Positions 16,877-26,878 of a stretch of 64,000 nucleotides of DNA are shown piece after piece. Positions within the stretch are counted from its first letter, which is position 1; each line of letters opens with the position of its first letter. A program made the translations under genes and the position numbers. The notes under the pieces are model-generated. The model was not told the origin of the DNA and made no database searches. It worked only from the letters and a program-made list of their open reading frames with translations. Source of the stretch: an uncultured Aquimarina sp. (GTDB lineage Bacteria > Bacteroidota > Bacteroidia > Flavobacteriales > Flavobacteriaceae); assembly GCA_947498935.1 (NCBI GenBank), contig CANMMM010000007.1, forward strand, positions 62,001 through 126,000, written 5' to 3'.

Positions 16877-17386
16877 ATGAAAAAAGTATTGTTTTTATTA
16901 GGGTATTTGACAGATTTAGATATTGAATGGATGATTGACCAAGGAGCGAAAACTACCTTGTCTTCTGGTCAGCAATTAATTGATAAAGGAAAAGAAATAG
17001 ACACCATAGTTATTATCCTATCGGGGCAACTCTCTATTGTAGATGGGGTACATGAAATAGCCCTGATAGGCCCTGGTGAAATTGTAGGAGAAATGTCATT
17101 CTTAGAATCAAGACCCCCATCTGTTTCGGTAGTAGCCACACAGGAAAGCACTGTATATCAAATTTCAAAAAAAATGATCCATCAACGATTAGAAACGGAT
17201 ATGCAATTTAGAGCTAATTTTTACTACGCCTTGGCATTGTTCTTATCGGATAGACTGCGTAAAACCACCAATAAGCTAGGGTATGCTACTGATGATGATG
17301 ATTTAATAGATACCAATGTATTAGATGGAGTTGCTAGAGCAGGTTCTCGTTTTAGTCAAATACTACATCGATTTTCAGAAGCATAA
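16877..17386 (+). CDS. Cyclic nucleotide-binding domain protein of the NHLM export operon
   Basis: 169 aa single cyclic-nucleotide-binding beta roll with a short C-terminal helical tail and no helix-turn-helix. The phosphate-binding-cassette region reads IGPGEIVGEMSFLESRPPSV, with the conserved GE pair and a displaced Arg. Proteins like this recur beside NHLM-type exporters. It is separated by two bases from the TolC gene and so is co-translated with the export machinery. It could gate the transporter in response to cAMP or cGMP, or be a ligand-free structural domain; the sequence alone does not decide. Confidence 0.82.
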   Translation: MKKVLFLLGYLTDLDIEWMIDQGAKTTLSSGQQLIDKGKEIDTIVIILSGQLSIVDGVHEIALIGPGEIVGEMSFLESRPPSVSVVATQESTVYQISKKMIHQRLETDMQFRANFYYALALFLSDRLRKTTNKLGYATDDDDLIDTNVLDGVARAGSRFSQILHRFSEA

Positions 17387-17388
17387 GA

Positions 17389-18978
17389 ATGGTATCAAAA
17401 AACTGGAATAAAATGCATTACATACTATTTTTCATTACTTTTTTCGCGATACACTTCAATGTCGTGTACGGACAAGAAATTCCTGGAGATCTCATTAAAT
17501 TAGCGACCTATACGCTGAATAAAAACCCTGATATTGCCACTGGTGCGCTGGCTATTCAAAACGCAGCAGGTACTATAAAAGTACAGCGCAGTACATTCGA
17601 TTATCAATTAACATCAGTAGCATCGATCACCAAGAATAAACGCAGACTTTTTGATGCAGACCCCATAAGTCCTATCGTTAATGGAAATGTAAGCACCAAT
17701 GGTACAGAGGTCTCATTGGGATTACAAAAAGCGCTGCGATCAGGCATACGTACAAGTTTTACAGTTGATTATGGGCGTTTATCTAACAATTTCCCATTCA
17801 ATCAGTTTAATGAAGAAGTGGGGGCGAATCAATCAGATCATACCATCACGACTACCCTTTCTGTTACACAACCACTAATAAGAGGACGAGGCAAAAAAAT
17901 AGCAACAGCGTTAGAAACATCATCAGAGTTAGCTTTAGAAAATGCTAAATACAGTTATGAGCTTACCAACGCTTTTGAAATCCTACAGACAGGCATTGCT
18001 TACTGGCAATATGTCGGAGCGTATAAGCGTCTAACGATTTTTAGAGCTAATGAAGAAAGGGTACGAAACGTATTAGCCATTACGCTTGAATTAGTACAGG
18101 CAGATAAAAAGCCCGCAGGTGATCTCGCTCAGATTCGTGCAGACCTTGCAAATCAAGAACGACAAACAAAAATAGCAGAACAGCAGGTTTATAATGCCAG
18201 AATCAACTTAGGAAGGGCTATCGGAATTGAAGTACAGGAGAGTGAACATATCGGAATACCAATGAATGAATTCCCTTCGATCCCCGAATCGAAATACGCT
18301 ACAGCGGTTTCTGATCAAACAATGCTTGCCATCGCTGCAAACCACCGAAAAGATATAGCAGCCTTTCATGCACTAAAAAAAGGATTAGCATTGCAATTAG
18401 AACTCGCCAGGAACCATCTAAAACCTACCCTAGATCTATCAGCTTTTGCATCCTATGGAGCAATGAATACAGGTAATGGATTTCAGAAAGCATTTAGCAC
18501 TTTAGGAAATAGAGAAGGTAGTGATTATACGATAGGACTACGACTTAATTTTGCATTCCCCCTAAATAATAATTTGGCTAGAGGGTCTTTTTTGCAACAA
18601 CAGGCAGCACTGTCAGAGCAAGAAGTTTCATTACACAACTTGCAAAGAAATATTGATTTAAACGTACATATAGCTTTGAACAATCTGCGAAATAGTGTTG
18701 CCATTCTCACAAAAGCAGAAGAAACATTACAGTACTATCAAGAAGTTTTTAGTAATGAACAAGTCAAATTTCAGAATGGGTTGACCACTTTACTGAACCT
18801 TATTTTATTTCAAGAGCGTTTGACATTTGCACAATTAGACTACTTAGCAGCACAGCAACAGTTTGCAACAGCAATCATTAATCTAAGATTTGAAACAGGA
18901 ACACTCGTAAAAAAGAATGCAGATGAAGAAATCGTCTTACGCAATACAAAGGTATTTTACGAAATCCCAACATTATAA
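17389..18978 (+). CDS. TolC-family outer-membrane channel protein
   Basis: 529 aa with a signal peptide (residues 1-28, ending FNVVYGQ). The sequence has the two repeated helical halves of TolC-type efflux proteins, including SVTQPLIRGRGKKIATALET, the coiled-coil stretch LEEARNHL-like LALQLELARNHLKPTLDLS and a final EERLTFAQLDYLAAQQQF-like helix. It should form the outer-membrane exit duct for the HlyD/ABC exporter encoded next. Spacing to the neighbours is 2 and 20 bases, so a single operon is very likely. Confidence 0.88.
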   Translation: MVSKNWNKMHYILFFITFFAIHFNVVYGQEIPGDLIKLATYTLNKNPDIATGALAIQNAAGTIKVQRSTFDYQLTSVASITKNKRRLFDADPISPIVNGNVSTNGTEVSLGLQKALRSGIRTSFTVDYGRLSNNFPFNQFNEEVGANQSDHTITTTLSVTQPLIRGRGKKIATALETSSELALENAKYSYELTNAFEILQTGIAYWQYVGAYKRLTIFRANEERVRNVLAITLELVQADKKPAGDLAQIRADLANQERQTKIAEQQVYNARINLGRAIGIEVQESEHIGIPMNEFPSIPESKYATAVSDQTMLAIAANHRKDIAAFHALKKGLALQLELARNHLKPTLDLSAFASYGAMNTGNGFQKAFSTLGNREGSDYTIGLRLNFAFPLNNNLARGSFLQQQAALSEQEVSLHNLQRNIDLNVHIALNNLRNSVAILTKAEETLQYYQEVFSNEQVKFQNGLTTLLNLILFQERLTFAQLDYLAAQQQFATAIINLRFETGTLVKKNADEEIVLRNTKVFYEIPTL

Positions 18979-18998
18979 TAACATTAAAAAAAGTAGCA

Positions 18999-20261
18999 AT
19001 GGCAGCAGGATTTTTTAGAAAAGCAGCATTAGAAAAACTTTCTACACCCGAAAAATTAGATCAATTAATCAAAGTCACAAGCCCAAAAGCATGGTTATCA
19101 TTGGCGACGCTAGTACTTATAATAGGTACTGGTATTGGCTGGGCGTTTCTAGGGAGCGTAAAAACCAAACTCACTGTGATAGGCGTATTATTAGGGGGAG
19201 AAATTCACGAGGTGGTTTCTACCGCTCAGGGACAATTAGTACGGCTAAACGTACAGGTGGGCGACCAAGTACATAGCAATGAAATTGTGGCTTTTATAGA
19301 ACAGCCACAATTGTACCAACAAATAGAAGATGTAAAAGCTTCTTTACAAGAACGAACGCATGAATTGGAAACATTACTTTCATTCGGTAATCAAGACAGT
19401 CGAATTCAGGCAAACCTCATCCGTCAACAGCGTTCCAATATTGAATTACAAATCGATACGCACAGAAAAAATGTAACTTTTTTAAAAAATCAGCTAGAAA
19501 GAGAAAACAGACTGTTAGATAAAGGACTGATTACCAAATCAGAGATTGCTCACACAGAACAACAAATAGAAAACGCTAAAAACGCAATCGCCAATCTACA
19601 AGCCAAAAAAGTACAAACTTCTAGTCAAAAACTAAATCTAGGATATGATTTAGAACAAAAAATCAGCTTACAACAGCAACGAATTGCAGAGACAGCGCGT
19701 AGGCTAGAGCACCTTAAAGAGCGGTATGACATCCAAACGAATATCCGAAGTGCTTATGATGGACAGGTAGTAGAGGTGCTGACTGATGCAGGAGTCGTAG
19801 TAGGTCAGGGCTCTCCCCTTTTCAAGCTCAAAAACAAAACAAAAACAACAGAAGATAGCTTGCGAGGTGTACTTTACATTCCTTCTCAAGATGGAAAAAA
19901 GATTAAAGAAGGCATGGAAGCTTTGGTAGTTCCCTCTACAGTACAACCACAGGAATATGGGTTTATGAAGGGTAAGATTACCTATGTATCCGAATTTCCA
20001 GTAACTCAAAAAGGAATCATGACATCTGTAAAAAATGATCAAATAGTAAAACGTATGCTTTCTGTAGGAGCGCCTTTTGAAGTGTATGTAAAGTTTGAAA
20101 AAGATACGACTGCCCCTAGTGGATTCCGATGGACATCTGCATTAGGGCCTGACTTAGTGATTCATGAAGGTACTTCTTGTATGGGAAAAATCACAGTAAA
20201 AACTGAACCTCCCATAGCAATGGTCGTTCCTGCTTTAAAGAAATTCTTTGATCTCTATTAA
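18999..20261 (+). CDS. HlyD-family periplasmic adaptor of the NHLM system
   Basis: 420 aa. One membrane segment lies near residues 34-52 (AWLSLATLVLIIGTGIGWAF), followed by a biotinyl-lipoyl-like half (VSTAQGQLVRLNVQVGDQVH), a long coiled coil of about residues 100-220, and the second lipoyl half with beta domains (IRSAYDGQVVEVLTDAGVVV). The domain order matches the NHLM-associated HlyD group, and the next two genes are NHLM ABC components. It should bridge the inner-membrane transporter and the TolC channel. Confidence 0.9.
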   Translation: MAAGFFRKAALEKLSTPEKLDQLIKVTSPKAWLSLATLVLIIGTGIGWAFLGSVKTKLTVIGVLLGGEIHEVVSTAQGQLVRLNVQVGDQVHSNEIVAFIEQPQLYQQIEDVKASLQERTHELETLLSFGNQDSRIQANLIRQQRSNIELQIDTHRKNVTFLKNQLERENRLLDKGLITKSEIAHTEQQIENAKNAIANLQAKKVQTSSQKLNLGYDLEQKISLQQQRIAETARRLEHLKERYDIQTNIRSAYDGQVVEVLTDAGVVVGQGSPLFKLKNKTKTTEDSLRGVLYIPSQDGKKIKEGMEALVVPSTVQPQEYGFMKGKITYVSEFPVTQKGIMTSVKNDQIVKRMLSVGAPFEVYVKFEKDTTAPSGFRWTSALGPDLVIHEGTSCMGKITVKTEPPIAMVVPALKKFFDLY

Positions 20262-20268
20262 AAAGGCT

Positions 20269-22509
20269 ATGAACATACATCTACAAACCAAAGAAAAGCT
20301 AGCACGCCCCGTAAAAACACCTACTGTACTTCAGATGGAAGCTGTGGAATGTGGCGCTGCTGCGTTGAGTATTATTTTGGGGTATTACGGTAGAGTGGTA
20401 CCATTAGAAAAACTAAGGATTGCCTGTGGGGTGTCTAGAGACGGGCTAAAAGCAACTAATATTTTAAAGGCAGCACGAACCTTTGGGTTAGAAGCAAAAG
20501 GGTATGCTAAGTCCATCGATAAGCTAAAGCAAGTAGCCATGCCTGCAATTATTTTTTGGAATTTCAATCACTTTTTAGTGCTAGAAGGGTTTACCAAAAA
20601 CAAGGTATATCTCAGTGATCCAGCCCAAGGGAGGTATCATGTAAGCCATCAAGAATTTGATGATGCTTTTACAGGCGTTGTACTCACCTTTACCCCTACA
20701 GAAGAGTTTAAAAAAGCGAATGAGAAAAAAAGCCTCATCGCTTCATTACGAGCGCGTATTTCCAATTCTAAAATCAGTGTAGTATATATCATACTAGCCA
20801 GTCTTTTTCTTGTGATTCCTGGTATAGTGATCCCATCCTTTACCAAAATTTTTATAGACAAGTATCTGATTAATGGTACTACTGGATTTGTGATGCCCTT
20901 ATTATTAATCATGGGAGGCATGCTCATGATCAATGCTACCTTAGTGTATTTACAACAGTATTATTTACTAAGACTAGAGACCAAGTTAGCAGTAGCCACC
21001 TCCAGTAAATTTTTATGGCATGTATTCCACCTTCCTATTGCATTTTTTACACAGCGTTATAGTGGAGAAATCGGAAACAGAGTGACCTTAAATGATAAAG
21101 TTGCTCGATTATTAAGTGGAGACTTGGCGAATGCTATACTCAATGTAATAGTCGTGCTTTTTTATGCGATTTTGATGTATTCATATGATGTAGTACTCAC
21201 CAGTATTGGGGTGATGATGGCAGTATTGAATATCGTAGCATTACAATACGTTTCTCGTGCAAGAAAAGACGGTAACCGCCATTTAATCAATGAAAGTGGT
21301 AAGTTATTAGGAACGACTACCTCAGGAATTAGTATGATTGAGACTCTAAAAGCATCAGGTAGAGAAAGTGATTTCTTTACTACTTGGTCGGGATATTTAG
21401 CCAAGGTAATGAATGCGCAACAACAATTAGGATGGCTCACCACTCGTCTCAATGTAATTCCACCATTATTGATGTCACTAACTACTACTATTATTATGGT
21501 AGTAGGTGCGATGCGAGTCATGGATGGGCAGATGACGCTGGGAATGTTGGTTGCTTTTTTATACCTAATGAACAATTTTATGCGACCGGTAAATCAATTA
21601 GTCACTACAGGAAGCTTATTACAGGAAACAGAAGGCGATATGAACCGTATCGATGATGTATTGAATTATGAAGTGGATGAAACACTGAGTACACAGCAGT
21701 CAGAAGAAACCTCAGCAGTAGTACACCCATCTGACCAAACCGAGGTAGCTTCAGAGGATCGTACTAAAACTGTGCAAATAGAAGGAAAACTCATCGGTTA
21801 TATCGCACTTAACAATGTAACTTTTGGCTACAATACCACTATGCCTGCGCTCATAGAAGGTTTTAGTTTACAACTACAACCAGGTAGTAGAGTTGCCTTG
21901 GTAGGAGGTTCAGGTAGTGGAAAATCTACCGTTGCGAAACTAGTATCTGGATTATACCAACCTTGGTCTGGAACGATTTCTTTTGATGGAAAACCAGCAA
22001 CTACAATTCCTAGACATATCATGACCGAATCGCTAGCTGTGATTGATCAAGAAGTACTGATGTTCAAGGGTACGATTCAAGAAAACATAGCGTTTTGGGA
22101 TGAGCATCTACCCGAAACCGATATTATTCAATCCGCTAAAGATGCTGCCATTCACGATACGATTGCGGCACGTGCCAAGGGGTATGATAGCGAAGTATCA
22201 GAAAGAGGAGCTAATTTTAGTGGAGGACAACAACAGCGTTTAGAAATCGCAAGAGCGCTCGCACTCAACCCCTCTATTTTGGTATTAGATGAAGCCACTA
22301 GTGCCTTAGACCCTACCTCAGAAAAAATAGTCATGGATAATATAAAAAAACGAGGGTGTACTTGTCTTATTGTAGCACATCGCTTAAGCACCATTATGGA
22401 TTGTGATGAAATTATCGTGATGGAATTTGGAAAAATAGTAGAAAGAGGAACACATCAAGAGCTGTTGGCTCTCAATGGAGTCTATGCTACACTAATTAGT
22501 GCCACATAA
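20269..22509 (+). CDS. NHLM-type peptidase/ABC exporter (C39 peptidase, permease, ATPase)
   Basis: 746 aa from the ATG at 20269; the TTG at 20248 would overlap the HlyD gene. The N-terminal C39 peptidase keeps its catalytic set: Cys28 in MEAVECGAAAL, His near 100 in FNHFLVLEG, and Asp near 116 in YLSDPAQG. A six-helix permease follows, then the ATPase with VGGSGSGKST (Walker A), SGGQQQRLEIARAL (signature) and ILVLDEATSALD (Walker B). Family knowledge: it cleaves leaders after GG and exports the core. Its likely substrates are the six NHLP precursors in this window. Confidence 0.94.
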   Translation: MNIHLQTKEKLARPVKTPTVLQMEAVECGAAALSIILGYYGRVVPLEKLRIACGVSRDGLKATNILKAARTFGLEAKGYAKSIDKLKQVAMPAIIFWNFNHFLVLEGFTKNKVYLSDPAQGRYHVSHQEFDDAFTGVVLTFTPTEEFKKANEKKSLIASLRARISNSKISVVYIILASLFLVIPGIVIPSFTKIFIDKYLINGTTGFVMPLLLIMGGMLMINATLVYLQQYYLLRLETKLAVATSSKFLWHVFHLPIAFFTQRYSGEIGNRVTLNDKVARLLSGDLANAILNVIVVLFYAILMYSYDVVLTSIGVMMAVLNIVALQYVSRARKDGNRHLINESGKLLGTTTSGISMIETLKASGRESDFFTTWSGYLAKVMNAQQQLGWLTTRLNVIPPLLMSLTTTIIMVVGAMRVMDGQMTLGMLVAFLYLMNNFMRPVNQLVTTGSLLQETEGDMNRIDDVLNYEVDETLSTQQSEETSAVVHPSDQTEVASEDRTKTVQIEGKLIGYIALNNVTFGYNTTMPALIEGFSLQLQPGSRVALVGGSGSGKSTVAKLVSGLYQPWSGTISFDGKPATTIPRHIMTESLAVIDQEVLMFKGTIQENIAFWDEHLPETDIIQSAKDAAIHDTIAARAKGYDSEVSERGANFSGGQQQRLEIARALALNPSILVLDEATSALDPTSEKIVMDNIKKRGCTCLIVAHRLSTIMDCDEIIVMEFGKIVERGTHQELLALNGVYATLISAT

Positions 22510-22522
22510 AAATAGAGCAATA

Positions 22523-25426
22523 ATGTTTGAAAAAGAGAAAATACAGCTAGCAGTAAACACCCCACTAGTGCTAGCACATCCCGATCGATTTTGGATGATT
22601 ACATCTGGGCAGGTAGATATTTTTTATGCAGAAATTGGAGAGAATAATGAATATAAAAGCTCCTTAACACATCTATACCGAGCAGAAAAAGGAGAACTGT
22701 TATTTAGTTTGTTAACCGACTATCAGGAGCGTGGTATAAAGTTGATCGCCATGAATTCAGAAGCAGGGTTACTAGCCATCAATAAAAATAGGTTAGTACA
22801 CATAGATACTACCTTTTTAAAATACCAAATCGAAAAATGGATACACAAAATAACCCATGCACTACAGTCCCAAACCCCTCCACGAATCTATAAAACACTG
22901 GCTATAGGTAGTGAGATCACTTTAGACAAGCAAGAGTTTGCCTTTCCCCATAAAGGATTGGCGTGGGTAAAGGTAGTAGCAGGAGTAGTAACCAAGTATG
23001 CAGACGCAGCACAAGAAAGTGCAACAGCAGCTATAGGATATCCCATCGTAGTATCCAATACACTTTGGGTAACCGCTATGCAAAGCAACACGACACTACA
23101 CGTGCTGAGTACAAAAGAGGTTTTTCAGGATGAAATCTTTTTTATGTTAGCACTGAATGATATCCAAAAATATGTATATCAGCAGTTGTGCACTACCACT
23201 CTCCAAGCCCATACATATGAAGTAAAACGCATTGCCGAAAAAGTAAGTACCGAAAAAAACAGGCTCAGCGGCACATTAGATCAGTTAGGATCAATGATCA
23301 CCCGTACCAAAAGGCGTCTAAAATCCAAGGAACTTCAAACTACAGATAATGATTTGTTAGCAGCATGTCGGCTGATTGGTGATGCTGTAGGATTTGATTT
23401 TAAGGCGCCACAATTTATGGAGTCGTATGCTAATAATAAAACACATCAGTTATATGCGATTGCACAAGCTTCTAAAATACGCATGCGAAAAATAATTCTG
23501 CGAGGCGTCTGGTGGAAAGAAGAAAACGGACATCTATTAGGCTTTTTAAAAGACTCCAAAACCCCAGTAGCCTTACTACAAAAAACGCCTACCACCTACA
23601 TCCTAAAAGACCCAAAAACGGGTGTCGAAAAAACAATTACTCATGATGTAGCAGCGACCTTAGATCCTATAGGCTATATGTTTTTTTATGGATTTGAACA
23701 CGCCATGACTTCGGTCAAAAAGATGTATAATTTTGCAGTTAAGGGGATTAAAAAAGACTCCAAATTGCTAGTGATTGCAGCATTGGCAGGAAGCCTTCTA
23801 GGGCTACTAGTCCCAGTATTGTCTGGTGTACTATTTGATGATGTCATTCCTACCGCAGACCGTTCGCTGTTGGTAGAAGTATTTATAATCATGGTACTGA
23901 TCGGTAGTATTACTGCAGGTTTACAATTAATTCAGGGCGTACTTCAATTACGAGTCGAAACCAAATCCAGTATGAATGTACAAGCGGGCGTAATGGATCA
24001 TTTATTGCGATTACCCGTATCATTTTACAAAAAATTTAGTGCAGGAGACCTTACCAATCGGGCATTGAGTATCAATAGCATTAGACAACTACTTTCTAAC
24101 ACCCTATTAACCGCAGTATTAAGTGGTACTTTTTCTTTCGTTAACCTAGCATTACTCTTCTATTACCAGTCCAGTCTGGCATGGATGGGTATTGGCTTAG
24201 CAGTAGTAGCCATAGTATGTATCGCAGGAATAGGGTGGTTAAAATTAAAATACGACCGCCAGATATCTGATCATCAAGGGTCATTACAGGGGTTTCTTTT
24301 TGAATTTTTATCAGGGATCAATAAAATTAGGATTACAGGTGGAGAGCGACGTATATTTACCTTATGGTCAGATCGCTTTTCTAAACTAAAGCACCTTGGC
24401 TTTGCCGCGGGTAGTTATCAAAATTACGTAGAGGTATTCAATAGTTCATACCCATTATGTACCAATATATTTTTCTTTTCTTTTATATACTACATGATGC
24501 ATGCTAATCCATCAGCAATTGGAGTTATTTCTGTGGGAGCTTTTATGGCCTTTATGAGTGCCTTTAACCAGTTTCTAAATGATTGCCTTAAAATGAGTAT
24601 GGCATTGATTTCTTCGCTTCAAATAGTCACTTTATACGAACGAGTACAACCCATTTTAGAAGAAACCCCAGAATCCTCTGAGGCATCCACCAATCCAGGA
24701 GAATTAGCAGGAGCTATAGAAATGAATTCAGTCTCCTTTAGGTATCACCAAGAGCAACCCCTCATCCTTAATGACATCTCCTTTAGCATACAACCAGGAG
24801 AAATGATTGCTTTTGTAGGCGCTTCTGGCTCTGGAAAATCTACCATCATGCGCCTGTTATTAGGGTTTGAAACCCCAGAATCGGGATCGATATTTTATGA
24901 TGGACACGCATATGACACCATGAATAAAGAATTAGTCAGAAAACAAATTGGGGTAGTCTTACAGCAGGGCGCTTTGATGTCTGGAAGTATCTATAAGAAT
25001 ATTGTTGGTAACTCTGAGTTAAAGTTAGAAGATGCATGGGAAGCTGCACGAATGGCAGGAATGGAAGAAGACATCAAACAGATGCCTATGGAAATGCATA
25101 CAGTCATTAGCGAAGGAGCAGGTACCTTCTCAGGAGGGCAACGACAGCGATTAATGATCGCCCGTGCCATTGTTCATAAACCTCGGTTACTATTTATGGA
25201 CGAAGCCACCAGTGCCTTAGACAATCGTACACAACATATCGTAGCCAAAAGTTTAGACACATTACAAGCCACGCGTATTGTCATTGCACACCGATTAAGT
25301 ACCGTGATCAATGCAGATCGAATTTACGTAATGGATAAGGGAAGCATCGTAGAGTCTGGTACATATGATGAGTTAATGGAACTAAACGGGATGTTTTTTA
25401 AGTTAGCAAAAAGACAAATGGCATAA
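22523..25426 (+). CDS. NHLM-type second ABC transporter (no peptidase)
   Basis: 967 aa from the ATG at 22523; the GTG at 22499 overlaps the previous gene. The first about 400 residues form a beta-rich region with cyclic-nucleotide-binding-like character and no catalytic Cys. Then come permease helices and an ATPase with VGASGSGKSTIMRL, SGGQRQRLMIARAI and LLFMDEATSALD. This is the partner of the C39-bearing transporter in NHLM systems, where the pair may act as a heterodimer. The start lies 13 bases after the preceding stop. Confidence 0.92.
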   Translation: MFEKEKIQLAVNTPLVLAHPDRFWMITSGQVDIFYAEIGENNEYKSSLTHLYRAEKGELLFSLLTDYQERGIKLIAMNSEAGLLAINKNRLVHIDTTFLKYQIEKWIHKITHALQSQTPPRIYKTLAIGSEITLDKQEFAFPHKGLAWVKVVAGVVTKYADAAQESATAAIGYPIVVSNTLWVTAMQSNTTLHVLSTKEVFQDEIFFMLALNDIQKYVYQQLCTTTLQAHTYEVKRIAEKVSTEKNRLSGTLDQLGSMITRTKRRLKSKELQTTDNDLLAACRLIGDAVGFDFKAPQFMESYANNKTHQLYAIAQASKIRMRKIILRGVWWKEENGHLLGFLKDSKTPVALLQKTPTTYILKDPKTGVEKTITHDVAATLDPIGYMFFYGFEHAMTSVKKMYNFAVKGIKKDSKLLVIAALAGSLLGLLVPVLSGVLFDDVIPTADRSLLVEVFIIMVLIGSITAGLQLIQGVLQLRVETKSSMNVQAGVMDHLLRLPVSFYKKFSAGDLTNRALSINSIRQLLSNTLLTAVLSGTFSFVNLALLFYYQSSLAWMGIGLAVVAIVCIAGIGWLKLKYDRQISDHQGSLQGFLFEFLSGINKIRITGGERRIFTLWSDRFSKLKHLGFAAGSYQNYVEVFNSSYPLCTNIFFFSFIYYMMHANPSAIGVISVGAFMAFMSAFNQFLNDCLKMSMALISSLQIVTLYERVQPILEETPESSEASTNPGELAGAIEMNSVSFRYHQEQPLILNDISFSIQPGEMIAFVGASGSGKSTIMRLLLGFETPESGSIFYDGHAYDTMNKELVRKQIGVVLQQGALMSGSIYKNIVGNSELKLEDAWEAARMAGMEEDIKQMPMEMHTVISEGAGTFSGGQRQRLMIARAIVHKPRLLFMDEATSALDNRTQHIVAKSLDTLQATRIVIAHRLSTVINADRIYVMDKGSIVESGTYDELMELNGMFFKLAKRQMA

Positions 25427-25533
25427 GTAATGGCGTCTATCGAAGATATATCAGTTCCTGACTCGCTTTACTATATATACCTCTTTATCGTTTGATCATA
25501 AGAACTAGTTATGCTACTCTCTTATTCCAATAA

Positions 25534-26175
25534 TCAAGATAAATTGTTCGGGTTAGAATTTAAGAGAAGATCATATAATTTGGGATAACGTCTTTTAGCG
25601 TAGTTGGGAATTTCTTTTACATAGATCTCAACATCAAATTCTTCTGCACCATTTTTTGTTAAACTGAATAAGTTTGTGGGAGTCTCTAGATGTTTGGAAT
25701 TATCTACCAACAAGACGTAATCAAATAAACCAAAATATAGATTAAGATTTTTATACCCCTCTTTCCATTTATACTCAATAATTTCATTGCTTATAAAATG
25801 CCCTTTATTCTTAGTTCTAATATCAACTCGTTTTTCAGCTAATTCCAGAGAATTTAAACAGTAAAAAATCAAACATACTTCATATCCAAGTTTCTTAGCC
25901 TCTTTGACATACTCAGTTGGATAATTATCAAAATTTGTTTCATAGCAAAAATCTAATCTATCTAAAAAAGCCCCTTCAATGGAGCTTATAAATTCTTTAG
26001 TTGTTTGATTTTTAGCAAATTTATCCCTAAACTCACTATCAGGTAATGCACGATATGTCGCTAGATATCTTTTATCATAATCAAAAGGTTGTATCGTATC
26101 AAAATATGTCTTAGAGTAAGTAGATTTACCCGATCCATTACAACCAGCAACAACGGTTAAAGTAGGTGTATACAA
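25534..26175 (-). CDS. Zeta-toxin-like P-loop kinase
   Basis: 213 aa. The Walker A motif VVAGCNGSGKSTYSKTYFD starts at residue 8, and the remaining sequence (AFLDRLDFCYETNFDNYPTE, GYEVCLIFYCLNSLELAEKR, VDIRTKNKGHFISNEIIEYK) fits the zeta-toxin/UDP-N-acetylglucosamine kinase-like family. The frame begins with TTG at 26173-26175 and has no ATG upstream before a stop. It overlaps the last 19 bases of a small upstream gene in another frame, the usual layout of an antitoxin-toxin pair. Toxicity is not proven; some members are housekeeping kinases. Confidence 0.75.
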   Translation of the reverse strand: MYTPTLTVVAGCNGSGKSTYSKTYFDTIQPFDYDKRYLATYRALPDSEFRDKFAKNQTTKEFISSIEGAFLDRLDFCYETNFDNYPTEYVKEAKKLGYEVCLIFYCLNSLELAEKRVDIRTKNKGHFISNEIIEYKWKEGYKNLNLYFGLFDYVLLVDNSKHLETPTNLFSLTKNGAEEFDVEIYVKEIPNYAKRRYPKLYDLLLNSNPNNLS

Positions 26176-26333
26176 TCGCGATGAGCTTTTTGTTCAGGAC
26201 TTAGTACTGTTACGTTTTTAGCATCATTCTCCAGCTTCTTAACTTCTTCATAGTGTGCAACCTGTGGTCGAACTTCAGATTCCAATACCTCTTTAGCTTT
26301 TTGCGCTTGTTCTATAAATGAAAATTTACTCAT
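26157..26333 (-). CDS. Small partner of the zeta-like kinase (possible antitoxin)
   Basis: 58 aa (ATG at 26333, stop 26157-26159). The peptide is helical and charged: SFIEQAQKAKEVLESEVRP, then YEEVKKLENDAKNVTVLSP. Its end overlaps the start of the kinase gene by 19 bases in another frame, which suggests translational coupling. I do not recognise a family; the role as antitoxin is inferred from position and size. Confidence 0.6.
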   Translation of the reverse strand: MSKFSFIEQAQKAKEVLESEVRPQVAHYEEVKKLENDAKNVTVLSPEQKAHRDCIHLL

Positions 26334-26464
26334 AATTACAAATTTAAGTAATTATTTTTAAATCAATCATCTACTTGATAAATATAGCCAACTTTTAAGC
26401 GGTTTTATGTAATAGAACTTCATCATGAAGGTTGTATGAACAACAAACCCGATGTTTTCTAAAT

Positions 26465-26625
26465 GAAGTGGTTTAAACTTTTTTGATTTAAGCGAAAAAC
26501 CAAGATTTTGTGATCAAATACAGTGATTTTTTAGTTGCATAGCAGCGCTACGGAACTCAAAAATTGCAAAATTTGAGTGCAAAAGATCGTTTTTATAGCA
26601 AATTGAAAAAAGTGTAAACCACTTC
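26465..26625. repeat. Repeat family B, intact copy B2 (long hairpin)
   Basis: Ends are GAAGTGGTTTAAACTTTTTT and AAGTGTAAACCACTTC, inverted copies. The two 75-base arms pair imperfectly over their whole length, and the centre holds CATAGCAGCGCTA. Orientation: the GATTTAAGCGAAAAACCAAG arm is on the left. Confidence 0.7.
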
Positions 26626-26686
26626 AATACTACATCCCATAAATAACACAATATAAAGTTGCTAGTATAAACATTAGGGCGTTTCC

Positions 26687-26776
26687 TCCGATTCAGATCG
26701 GAGGTCGGGCTTTCCGCTGTATCTTTTTTGTTTTGTAAGGAAAATAAAAAAGGATGCCGCTGCAATCCCTAACGCA
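26687..26776. ncRNA. Flavo-1-like interspersed element, copy A4 (subtype I)
   Basis: Begins GGGCGTTTCCTCCG, contains GGTCGGGCTTTCCGCTGTA and the subtype I hairpin (CTTTTTTGTTTT and AAAATAAAAAAGGAT-like), and ends CAATCCCTAACGCA. A4 and A5 share the base variants TTTCCGCT and CAATCCC, which differ from the other copies. Confidence 0.55.
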
Positions 26777-26789
26777 AAGACAACGTTTC

Positions 26790-26844
26790 TATAATAAGTA
26801 TCTCTATACCTAGAAACTCCTGCGTTTTCTGCTAAAGTATATAA
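26790..26844 (-). pseudogene. 55-bp exact copy of an internal piece of the prolyl oligopeptidase gene
   Basis: Bases 26790-26844 are identical to 31580-31634, which lies inside the prolyl oligopeptidase coding region (about codons 268-286), in the same orientation. It is flanked by Flavo-1-like elements A4 and A5 and has no open frame of its own. It is either a displaced fragment or a remnant of a second copy. Confidence 0.8.
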
Positions 26845-26878
26845 TCCTACTTTGTCATCTTAGCGAGCAGTATTGATT

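Noticed and set aside
26514..26765. Minus-strand frame of 83 codons
   Set aside because: It lies across repeats B2 and A4 and has no protein-like features.
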